A DNA stretch of 64,000 nucleotides. It comes from Prostheceraeus crozeri. Its lineage: Eukaryota > Platyhelminthes > Polycladida > Euryleptidae. Positions 1 through 10,251 of the stretch are shown here, piece by piece. Both the position numbers and the translations under genes were made by a program. The notes below the pieces were generated by a model that saw only the letters and a list, made by a program, of their open reading frames with translations, had not been told where the DNA came from and did no database searches. The number at the start of each line of letters is the position of its first letter. The stretch's first letter is position 1. The stretch lies in assembly GCA_907163375.1 (NCBI GenBank), contig CAJQUW010014767.1, positions 120,215 through 184,214 on the forward strand, read 5' to 3'.

Positions 1-1050
1 GCTACTACACTGATTACAATGAACTATATCTACACCAACAACAAAGTGGATAAGTGGAAAGTGGATAATGGAGGTAAACAATAGAATTAACAATGGACAC
101 TCTATACTACACCGAAAGCAATGAACAAAACACACATACCTAAGACTACACATGGAAAATACTATAGTCTTACACTTGAATTTGTTATCGCCAGTTTCTT
201 CACCGTCAATTAGTACTCCTGTAATTCCAAATTTCATTTCTTCATTTGAATTACAATACATCGACCCACTACTCTCATTACCGATTAGGGGATTACAACA
301 TAATACTGCAGTCCGTCAGTCCTCAGCAGTACTCGTCTAGTTGTGTTTCGACCCCTAACCGAACACCTCAAACCCAGACAGCGGGGCCCACACATAGTGG
401 CAGACAAAATACTGAATAGGTAATGATATGTCTTGAAAGATATGTCACAAAGAAATATCAGATATCATTCATTTGTTGCGTTTCACCATATGTAAACAGA
501 TCCTGTCATTAAATTCATCATTTTGCGATCCCTCCCATGTAAACAAATCATTTTCATCAATCTTTGCCATTTTTTTTCGATTCCCACAATAAACAGATCT
601 GTTCATCCTCGAATCCCAAAAAAATAAAAGATGTATCGCTGTGGTGATAAATAAGTAATCCGCCTTTACACAACTTCGCCTCATATTCAAGTCTATAGTT
701 AGGTCCGTTTAATTTCACCTATGCAGCAAGGCATTTAATAAAAATTAGAGGTCGTTTGTTGAGGTCGCGTGCCTCATTGGAAATTCACAGAGTGAAGTGG
801 AATTGTCGAGCCGAGAAAAGAACCAATATTTGATAAGCGATTCATTTATGCCTTGTGAGGCCTTTTCTGTTAACTCATCAAGCATGCTGAGAATAACCTC
901 TAGATATCATGATAATTAGTGTCATGTTTTAGTTTTGTGTACAGCGTCTTGTAACTTCGAGTTCGAAGCATATTCTACAATATCTGACACCTGCACCGAA
1001 AACAAGAAAGGGCCATCCAGTAAGGGATCCATACTCTCTGGAAAAGTCAG
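1..1050. repeat. direct repeat, copy A (truncated by window start)
   Basis: This ~1.05 kb segment matches 2572-3742 in the same orientation. Shared landmarks include the opening word GCTACTACACTGATTACAA, the run ACACCGAAAGCAATGAA, the phrase AAGATATGTCACAAAGA and the block ending in CATACTCTCTGG. The copies differ mainly by one- to three-base insertions and deletions, often in homopolymers, rather than by substitutions. Both copies contain a short internal array of words resembling TGTAAACAGATCCTGT (about 485-610 here). The short open frames inside are broken at different places in the two copies and match no family I know. I infer either a diverged tandem duplication or an unpolished long-read assembly region. 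Confidence 0.75.
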
Positions 1051-2571
1051 TTGCAACCACAGAGAAGAGAAGTCATCTACCTTGTGAATACTGAAGTTTC
1101 TCAACCGATATCTGTGAGAGTCGTATATAAGGTTGAAAAATCCGAAAACTGCAATGCATGAACTGTGTTCGAATTAATCTAGTAGAAATTCTTGTGTGGA
1201 CTTTATATACTCCATAATGAATTTACTTTGATGAAAGCTTTTTTTTTTTTTTCGTATGTGCATTGTCTTGCTTCACTGCAATGAATCTAAATTTGCATGG
1301 AGTTTTGGTGAAATTTTGGAATCCCCAATATAATTTTGGTAATTTTCTGTCTTTTTCACAGACAGATATTTAAAACCTCGCTTTCATATTGTTTTGTTGC
1401 CTCAAGCTTCTCTTTCTCTACTTAATTTTGTAATATGCACCAGCTAATGAATTACTAATTGAGTTGTTGTGGCACTCCAACGAAGGCTTTTGGGGATTCG
1501 TGTTTGGTACCAAAACTGAAGATTGACGTAAGTCTTCATCACCCACAATATCCAGATCACTCCGTTTATTACGTGACCATAAATGTTGGGTAAACAAAAG
1601 ATTGCCTTCTTGCTACTTGAGCATCGGATTGTTCCTGATGTGCATCCATCCTGAAACTTTAGGTTATTCAAACAACGCCCATAATTGCAAAACTTCAATG
1701 CAGTGGGTTAATCTAATTTTATATATAGAATATTTTCGGTGGGATAACCGGTTTCTTAATTGATTGTGCTGGAATTAGCTTGCAATACACACTGTGATCG
1801 CAGAATAATATACATGAGCTTGAGTGAGTCCTATTGTCTGGAGCTTCCCGGAACGGGATTGATAATGTTGCTCGTTCCTTTTACATTTTTTATCTCCCGA
1901 TCTAAGTTAAGTTTATGGACTTTTCAAATTCCTGCCTATCTAGTGGCATTTGCGCCTAAGTGACAATGTGGGACAAATTAGTAGGCATTTCTCCAGCTAC
2001 ATAGACCAGTAGCGGGGTCGTGAAACCACCTGCATACTGAAGACATACTATCCAAGTAATTCCTCATACGATGATGAAAGTCATCCCAGGTAGCCATTTA
2101 AATAAGAATATAATGCTCTTACTAATTTGAATTATTAGTTAAAGTAGTCCTAATGAGGACTGATGGCGTTTCTCCAATCCGCAAGGTGGGTACAAAGGCA
2201 AATGCTACTGTAACCATTGGATTAATCATTTTCTTAAAAGAACTCAATGGACTTTTCTCGTGCAACGAATTAAAATGCTCATCAAAGGCCCCAACACCAG
2301 GTCCACATGGAAATCATAAGCCAAGTTAAATACTCCTCATCTGCTGAAGATATACTCATACCATAGATTCCCAACACTGCCGTATAACACTTTCAAAACC
2401 CGCCTTCAAATAATACAGAACCGACTACATAAGCTGATAGTTGAAATCGCACCTAACACCATGGTCCACCATACGTTTAATTGAAAAACAAAAATGGATA
2501 TTATAAAACAACAGGAAACCGATGCATAAAAAATTGGAAAAAGTGGAGGTAAAATAATGGAAATACACCGA
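1051..2571. other. spacer between the two direct-repeat copies; no gene seen
   Basis: I find no convincing coding exon, RNA gene or repeat here. The open frames are under 90 codons, have no recognisable motif and are not bounded by persuasive splice sites. A 12-base T run lies near 1240. Confidence 0.5.
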
Positions 2572-3742
2572 TCGCTACTACACTGATTACAAGTGAACTA
2601 GATCTGACATCTACACAAAGTGGATAAGTGGAACGTGGATAAGGAGGAAACAATATAATTACAAAGACACTCTACTCACACCGAAAGCAATGAAACTCAT
2701 ACACACTATACCTACACTACACATGGAAAATACTATTTCTTCACTTGAATTTGTTTATCGCCAGTTTCTTCTCGTCTATAGTACTTCATGTATTTCCACA
2801 TTTCTTCATTTGAATTGCAAATACATCGACCCCTACTTCAGTTACGATAAAGGTAATAAAAACATAATACAGCAGTCCGTCAGTCATCCAGCAGGTACTC
2901 GTCTAGTTGTGTTTCGAATCGATCGAACCCCTACAACCTTGAATACACTCAAACCCAACGGAGCGGGGTCCCACACATATGGCTGACAAAAACTGAATAG
3001 GTAATGATATGTCTGAAAGATATGTCACAAAGATAAATCAGATATCATTCAATTGGTTTGCGGTATCCATATGTAAACAGATTCCCTGTCATTAAATTCA
3101 TCACGAACAATAAATACCGTAGCATTTTTCGATCACTAACATGTAAAACAAATCCCTGTTCCTCACACTTTTGCCTTTTCCGATTCCCACAAGTAAACAG
3201 ATAATCCTGTTCATCCCGAATTCCCATAAAGATGTAACGCTGTGTGATAATATGTAATCCGCCTTTACACAAACTTTCGCCTCATTACATCAAGACTTAA
3301 CAATGGGAGCTCTCTCATCTCCCGTAAGACACGCTAAGCGCTCTGTATTCACTCTTCACTGCCCACCCCCATATGATGGCTACAAGTCAGTGTTAGTCGT
3401 TTATTCACCAATGCAGCAAGGCCGAAAGGAAAATGTGAGTCGTTTTGTTATTGAATTCACAGAGTGAAGTGAATTGTCGAGCCGAAGAAAAACCATAATT
3501 TGTGAAGCGTTCATAATTCCTTGGTGAGAGGCCTTTTTTCTTTCTGTGTATACTCATCAAGTCATCTGAGAAAAACCTCTAGATTTCATGATATTTAGTG
3601 TCTTGTTAGTTTTGTGTACAGCGTCTTGTAACTTCGAGCATATTCTACAATATCTGACTACCTGCGACGCGAAAACATGAAGGGCCATCTGTAATGGGAT
3701 CATACTCTCTGGGATCATACTCTCTAAGAAAGGCTTTAACAT
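2572..3742. repeat. direct repeat, copy B
   Basis: This is the second copy of the repeat at 1-1050, in direct orientation. It starts at the shared word GCTACTACACTGATTACAA (near 2575) and ends at a duplicated phrase GGGATCATACTCTCT near 3700-3725. The internal TGTAAACA-type array is at about 3070-3230. Copy B has several segments absent from copy A, for example around 3295-3385. The indel-dominated divergence is the same as described for copy A. Confidence 0.75.
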
Positions 3743-3783
3743 TCGGGTGGTTGACCCAGCGGCGAGAGAGGTTATCCATTTTC

Positions 3784-3987
3784 TCCCATAGTGTTCAAGG
3801 CAGAGTAAACTATCCGCATTCTCTCGATAAACGTTTATTGGACTATCACATTAAGTTATGAGTAAAAAAAGACGGCCATCGGCGTCCAGTGCCTTCTAAC
3901 GGTCGATCCTAAGTGGTCAATGTGACAAATCAATTAACGTTTATCGAGAGAGTCCGGATACTTTGGTCTACCTTGAACACTTTGGGA
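3784..3987. mobile_element. 204-bp hairpin MITE
   Basis: A ~69-bp imperfect inverted repeat makes up both ends. The left arm begins TCCCATAGTGTTCAAGG, and the right arm read backwards begins TCCCAAAGTGTTCAAGG. Both share CTCTCGATAAACGTT further in. A ~65-bp centre separates the arms. There is no coding capacity. The structure is that of a miniature inverted-repeat element. I cannot assign a superfamily because no clear target duplication is visible at the edges. Confidence 0.7.
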
Positions 3988-6231
3988 AATTGACAGTCTG
4001 TGGCGTATTTAGGTGAGGGCCATGAATCTTAAGGATGGTCAACATTCACTGGATTTTCATTGTGTCAAAAGTGCGTTGAATTCGCGTACACACTTTTTGT
4101 CGGAGAACTTATTTGTAGCCTTCCTGTTAATGGTGGCAGAATCAGTTTGGTGGAAGCGCCAGTAAAGTGTTGGCTTCCTTCAACAAACATTAACAGTTTG
4201 GCTTGCGCAATTCATTCAGTTGAAAATAGTTTATATTGCTGATAAAAGATAATTACAATGCTCACTATGATTATAATCTTTCAGTGAAATAACCTTCATG
4301 GTGATAAGTCAAAATGGTTCTCGTACAAAAACGGTTTCAAAATTGTCTTGATAGAAACTGTCCTAGGGCAAACCTCAGAATAAATTTAAGATAACAGAAG
4401 CATTTTCAGTAGCATCTAAATCAAATGCTGTCGAAAATTTCAGCCAGAAAATCTGTAGTCTCCGACATTTTAAGAGCAACCCAATTCAGGCATGTCTCTA
4501 AGAGCTATCAGAGGTTATCGATCTTTCCGTTAAAAATATAGATGAAGCATAAGCTTCAGATGTTGCCACTTTGGGTGCTGTTGAAAGCGATTCTGTTATT
4601 TGAATTTTTAGACTTTCACTGAGACAGATGCATCCAAATTGAATTTCAGGACCATTTTGTAGAAAGAACATTTTTTTGCTAGGAACCGAGCTCATATCCA
4701 ACCAAAATCAAATATGACTTTATTACTTTCAGAAGTCATTTATGAGGTTATTATATTAGATTCCATAGTCTCACCGGAAAATTAACTGCATACGAAGAAT
4801 TTCATTCTTCAATTATGTGCAAGCTTTTGGACTGTTCTCGATCAATTTTGAAGTATTTTATCCATCCTGACATACGGGCACATTGATATCTCTGTTCTTA
4901 TAAGTGCAATTTCTTCCATGCCATCTTCGGAAAGTATGAAATTGAATTATCAGTCTAGATAGACGGATTTCAGTTGAAGCGCATATCAATGCAGAATGCA
5001 ATACAGTCATAATATTTACTGTGAAATTTAAACAGATATGGAAATTTCTGTTGCAAGTCATGGCAAGGTGAGAGATAGAAATTCGAGCGTATACAAGTGA
5101 CACTCGTGTAGGAAAGGTACTTGCAGAAAGTTGCATGTAAATTCACTTTATCATCACAATCTCTGAATCTCAAGATCATTATTAACCGCAGGACAGTTCC
5201 AAACTTAACCAACAAGAAGCTCTGTTATCACGTAAGATTACCTGCAGATGAATAGGCTTACCATCAGATTTGAAAGACTGGAATATGTCTAATTCGATCA
5301 ATCAACACATATGCATGTACATGTACTTATAGGAAAAAGTAACATAAAAATCCTTTTCTGCAGTGTTGATGGAAATATTTCCGATTTCCCGGTGTTATAA
5401 TATACGGTATATTATATACCCCCTAATCTAATTGACTGATCTTAAAAAAGTATATCATAAAAGTGCATTGCTTAACATCCTCTCAGAGAAGTAGAGGCAA
5501 ATGAACTCTTCGCAATGGCAAATTTAATTCAGTCCGACAGAAGCCACAAGCCGATCGATCTCTCATTATCGAATTTTTTATCTTGAAGATTATGTAAGGT
5601 GAAATGTACTTGTGGGGAAGAAAGAGAAAAATTTAATATCAACACCACAATGTGTTCCATCTCTCAAGTGAGCAATTGTCAGCAACTTAGGAATGTTCCC
5701 CTGAAAAAGAAATGTGCAACATCGGTATTGATTGTTTGTTCCATTGTGCAAAACTGCAGACTCAGTGGGTCGTCGTTTGATGGTTAAGATTGCTATCTTA
5801 CATTATAGTAATCAAATAATATCTTTGACATGGTTTTCCAGAGCAAATTTGAACCAACTGTTGGTCTTGTGTATAGCCAAATTCAAGATTCAATTTTGGG
5901 TGGACCCCAAGATTAGAACCAAGGCTAGCCATTGGTTAGCGAATTATGCAATTGTCTTCCTTTGGTTCACGATAGCCTATTATCGATCAGCACGACTTGA
6001 ACGTGACCGAGCAGTCTTCAAATTTTGGATCCTCACTGAAAGCGGTTTAAAACGTCGGAGTTGAGGTCCATTTATAATCAGCTCGGTAGCTCTGCAGATA
6101 ATTTAAGTATGTCTTAACGATCGTCAGTATTAATCTGTAGACTCTGCATATCTATCATCTGCAGATGGACATCGATATTAAACCGTGATTATGTGGTGTT
6201 CATGCTTCTTTCTGATATCGGATTCTGCATA
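3988..6231. other. intergenic or intronic DNA; no gene seen
   Basis: There is no recognisable exon, RNA gene or element. Open frames reach about 110 codons (5732-6064, plus) but show no domain, no biased composition and no good splice context. A near-perfect AT palindrome, TAATATACGGTATATTA, lies near 5398-5414. Confidence 0.5.
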
Positions 6232-7623
6232 TATCAATTGTCCGTTTCATAAAAAGTGGATCATCCTAAAATTTGACTAAATAAAACATAAGTATGATAC
6301 AGAAAGCATTTTTCATGTTATTTCATGTCCCTAATATATTTAAATATATAATATAAATCTATAATAATCCTTATATAATCTGATAAGCTATGATACAGTA
6401 ACGGTTCTTAAGAAGCTAATATTTTGTGGCCCTACCCTTATTGTCAATGACATTACCGATTCGTCTAGGCATTGATTCGATGATATCGTTGATTTTTGAC
6501 TGATCTAACTTTCTCCACTCTCTTTTTAACAGTGACGTAAGTTGTGATGCGCCATCTGTAGGTAGCAGTGAACGAAGAACGTTACGTTTTAGAATACTCC
6601 ATACGTTTTCTATGGGATTCAGATCAGGAGAACGAGCTGGCCAAGATAATGTCCTAAGCCCTAATTGCGACTTGCATAAGTTGACTCTACTACTCCTGTG
6701 ACACGTAGCATTATCATCCATAAATAATCAAGTCGATGGATCACCAAGTTGATCTGTCATTTGGCCAATGTTCATTCGTAAAACATTCACATAGCGTTCA
6801 GAATTCATGGTTCCTTACTGTATGTGAAGTCTTCTACGAATAGTGGACTTAGAAATAGACGAGTATAGTGCAGCCATCTCAGTTAACGAGAGACTTGGAT
6901 CAACTTTAACAAATCTCAAAATTAGGCGGTCTATGCGTTTGGATGTTTTGCGTGGACGGCCAGAGCCCTCTTTACGACAGAGTCGAAAATCATCATTATG
7001 CCATCGATGCACATTTGTGTAAGGGACATTTAGTCGCTTGCTTGTAGCTCGCAAAGAAAACCCTAGTTCTAGCAATGCTGACACTTTGCCTTTTGTGAAT
7101 GCGATCTCGTTATTGTTCATTTGTGCTTTGCATTGTTTTCAACCGGTAAGAGATAGATTTCTAGCTGAAAGCAATCAGGAGTGCTGCCAACACCACCGCA
7201 ACGAAGTCAGGAAGCTATGGAACATGAAGTCCAGTTAATCACATGTAGCAGTTACATTGTTGATGAATAATGGTGCTATACTGGCTCTGATTGACCGATT
7301 TTCTTTATTTTTGTTTTGCTTGATAGCTTTTGGCTTGTAGAACAACATATTACATAACAAAGGAAACAAATGTAATTTTATAAGAGTGAGGTATGATTTT
7401 GTGTAACATTGCTAAATGAAGATCAAATTATCTACTACTTTTTTAATCTATAACAGGAAAACAACTCAATATTCATGCTTGAAATTTCCAACAATGATAT
7501 TAGTAAGCACAACTGACATATCTTCCAAATTTCAGAGAAATTCGTTCAAGTTTGGCGGAGTTAGACAAAGTTGAAGTTAAGGCGATGCTTAAGGGTGATC
7601 CATTTTTTATGAAACAATCTGTA
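6232..7623 (-). mobile_element. Tc1-family DNA transposon, internally deleted
   Basis: The element is bounded by imperfect ~35-bp terminal inverted repeats. Both ends contain GTTTCATAAAAA, then TGGATCA, then CCT (6243-6265 and, reversed, 7591-7617). A TA dinucleotide sits at each outer edge, as expected for Tc1/mariner insertion. The minus-strand interior encodes the two ends of a DD34E transposase. At ~1.39 kb it is a little shorter than a typical ~1.6 kb Tc1 element because the middle of the gene is missing. The exact outermost bases are uncertain by a few positions. Confidence 0.85.
6416..7120 (-). pseudogene. Tc1 transposase remnant (HTH plus second half of DDE domain)
   Basis: Tc1 transposases bind the inverted repeats with paired helix-turn-helix domains and cut DNA with a DDE/D active site. 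The N-terminal 101 codons (from ATG at 7120) give the DNA-binding region, including a GSGRPRKTSKR linker. The C-terminal part holds MDDNATCHR (second catalytic D) and SPDLNPIENVW (catalytic E). I count 34 residues between them, the DD34E signature. Both parts lie in one frame, interrupted by a TAA at 6817-6815 and a TGA at 6730-6728. Between the HTH region (ending LHIQ) and the conserved GTMNSERY stretch, roughly 100 codons are missing, including the first catalytic D. The copy is therefore inactive. Confidence 0.9.
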
Positions 7624-7695
7624 TTTTGACTGCTTCAGATAGCGGCACAATTCTGACGCTACAGAGATGCCTACCGATGTATTTAACAATGGTAT

Positions 7696-7992
7696 TTACG
7701 CTCTACAGCGGATGTAGCTAAACTCGGTCGCCATTGGATACATGATCGTCGAAATACAATATCGTTGACCTACTTGCCTACCGATTTCACGGAGTTTACC
7801 GATATCGTTAAATTTCACACTAAGAGAGTATTCAGAGCGAACTATAAACGGACCTTTAGTCGAAGCAGCTATGTAGTTGGTCTGCGTGCTATGTTGTTCA
7901 AATGACTCCTGGTTATAAGTTCGGACTCCTGATAAGACAGGAACGTGAATCCGAGCTTCCATGGTTTCCACTTCCAAGCCTGGGTTAGTCAA
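7696..7992 (-). other. candidate host exon, unknown product
   Basis: A minus-strand open frame of ~98 codons has a fairly protein-like composition, with the stretch NYIAASTKGPFIV followed by SEYSLSVKFNDIGKL. It is preceded by an acceptor-like TTTGACTAACCCAG ending near 7980 and followed by a donor-like GC|GTAAATACC near 7700. I recognise no domain. It could be one internal exon of an unseen gene, or chance: open frames of this size are common in the window. The evidence is weak. Confidence 0.2.
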
Positions 7993-10243
7993 AGCTTATA
8001 CAAATAATTACTATGTATTTCAGCATTGTAAAGGTCTCCTGTAATGCTTTTGATTTTTATGTACTTGTATGATGACTGTGAGTGACAAATTTCGCAGTCT
8101 ACCTATTTTATATATTGAAGTAATTTCGACCTGAGTAATTTAGATAGAACGGCCAAATTGCAGACAAATGACTTTTGTTCATGTGCATATTCCGTCTTTA
8201 GAATAAAGCAATAATATTAACACGTAGAAAGTGACAGCAAGCGGTAACGAATTCCCAACTTTTTATGGTCACGAGATTCCTGCTCTACTCCAGGATCGTG
8301 ATTGATAAAATATGAGGCTATAGCTAGGTGCACGATGGCAATGTATTTAAAATCACAACTATTTGCACCAAGCATTATTATTGCAGATTAGGATCCCAAC
8401 ATTCCGAAGAATCCCAATTTCAGGATCACAGGAATCTTATAAGTTAAGCTAATGAAGTTAAATAATAACAAATATGGTCAGATGAGTTAAATTCTTCATG
8501 AACATCTCAGTGACGAGATGTTTCAACTAGAAGCTAATAATGGAAATAAAAAGTGAGTTAAAATAGGGGAAATTTTCTCCCTAAAAATTTCAAACCTGGG
8601 ATTAGGTCGATTCATTGTCAAAAGTTGAACATCTTTAGGGTTTTTGTATGTGAGATATGCAAAAATTTTAAAACGACCATTCACAAATAATCCGCTCACG
8701 AATGGACCCTCATTAGTGAGTGTATTATTTGTGAATTTTCTCAGGAAGATGTTTTTTAAAAAAATGCTGTTACCAAATACTAATAGATGTATTATCAACT
8801 TCATGCGTAGTTGTCTATGTCAACCTCAAATTCAAAAGATATCGATCGATTATGCTGCAAATCGGATACTGTATAAGTTGGGTCCCACAGTAAGTCCTAA
8901 AAATTAGCATTTTCGGAAAGCCTGCCTAGTTTAAGTCAATGCGGCCAGCCGGGTGCCTATTATGCGTTCATGGCATGAACACTAAAAATTAAAACAGTTT
9001 TTACAACAAAAATGTGAAAAGTAGGAAAATCTCACAAGATTTCCTTCAATGCTTACATTGATGATAAACCATTGAAGTTGATTATTTGATGCGATCGTCC
9101 TTTCCTTTCAACTTTGTGCCTCATTCATCGTTTCTTACAAAATAGATTTCTTAATTTTCTCATCAATTCTTTAAATGTTCTGAATAATTTTTGTTGTTGC
9201 CACCTCGTATCTATTTGCATGTACATGTCTATCTACATGTCATAATTTATCTTCACCTCCTTGCATCAATAAATAAATTTTCTAGAAAATAAAATAATAT
9301 AAACAGAAAGAGCACACTCGATGACACGAGGGTGATGAGCAATTGTGCATTTGGCTTCTTCAGGAATATTTGAGGAGAATGTGGAAATAATGGTTCATAA
9401 TCACAAAAAGCATAAAATATTCGCGTTTTTGACCTGGCGAATTACAATCTATTGTGTATAGAAGCTGACTTCGATTGTTCTATCTGGCGTCTGCAATATT
9501 AATTTCTTAACTTTCTCACGGTAGTATGCATTTCCTATAATCGACTAAAGAGTAATTCTATCATGTTCACTGTAAAGAGCGGAAAACTTATTATTTCCTC
9601 TCTACACCTGCAAGGCAGTAGTATTGCCGCTGTGAGATATGTATGTAACGTATAGATGACAAGAGCTATGTCACCAACGTCACTCCTGAACCATGTTATT
9701 GTTGACATCGTTAACGCGTAGTAGATGAAAGCCCTTATGTCACTCTTATTTGATGCAGTTTTCCTGGTACATAATTAAAATCATTTCAAACGAATGAAAC
9801 GAAGTGACCTCTCACAATGCACTGAATGTCATTACTAGCAAGGTTTGATTGGAAATCAAAACCAGAGATAGAGCAACCAGCCAGTTCAAACAAACTTAAT
9901 GATCTTTTAGAGATGAGAAAACTAAACTAATTCAAAAACTAAGTTCCACTGTTAATTGATTTTCAGTTACGGTAGCTGAATGATAACACGTTTAAAGCAA
10001 GTAATTTATTTATCACAAGGATGCTGAGTACTATTGTTTTGATTGGACTCCGAGTACGGTGATAGGTCTAATAAGCAGTGCAAAATGTGAAAATTGTGTA
10101 CTGGGCTTACTCTATGCGTTAAAAGCAAATGTCAATTTATTTTCAATAAAATTCGTCAAATAATGCTAGCCTGCGCATTCAATATGGATGCAGGCATGTA
10201 CTGTGCATCATCAGCCGCTATTGATGATGAGGGTCGACATGCA
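7993..10243. other. intergenic or intronic DNA; no gene seen
   Basis: Apart from the hairpin at 8679-8736, I see nothing supportable. Small open frames at 8523-8907 are mirror images across that hairpin. Confidence 0.5.
8679..8736. repeat. short stem-loop (26-bp arms, 6-nt loop)
   Basis: The left arm (8679-8704) begins ATTCACAAATAAT. The right arm (8711-8736) ends ATTATTTGTGAAT. The arms are complementary with about three mismatches around a GACCCT loop. It could be a decayed MITE core or a structured RNA. Nothing else supports either reading. Confidence 0.6.
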
Positions 10244-10251
10244 TGTACAAT

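Noticed and set aside
5732-6064. 110-codon plus-strand frame
   Set aside because: It has no domain, ordinary composition for random AT-rich DNA, and no splice or promoter support.
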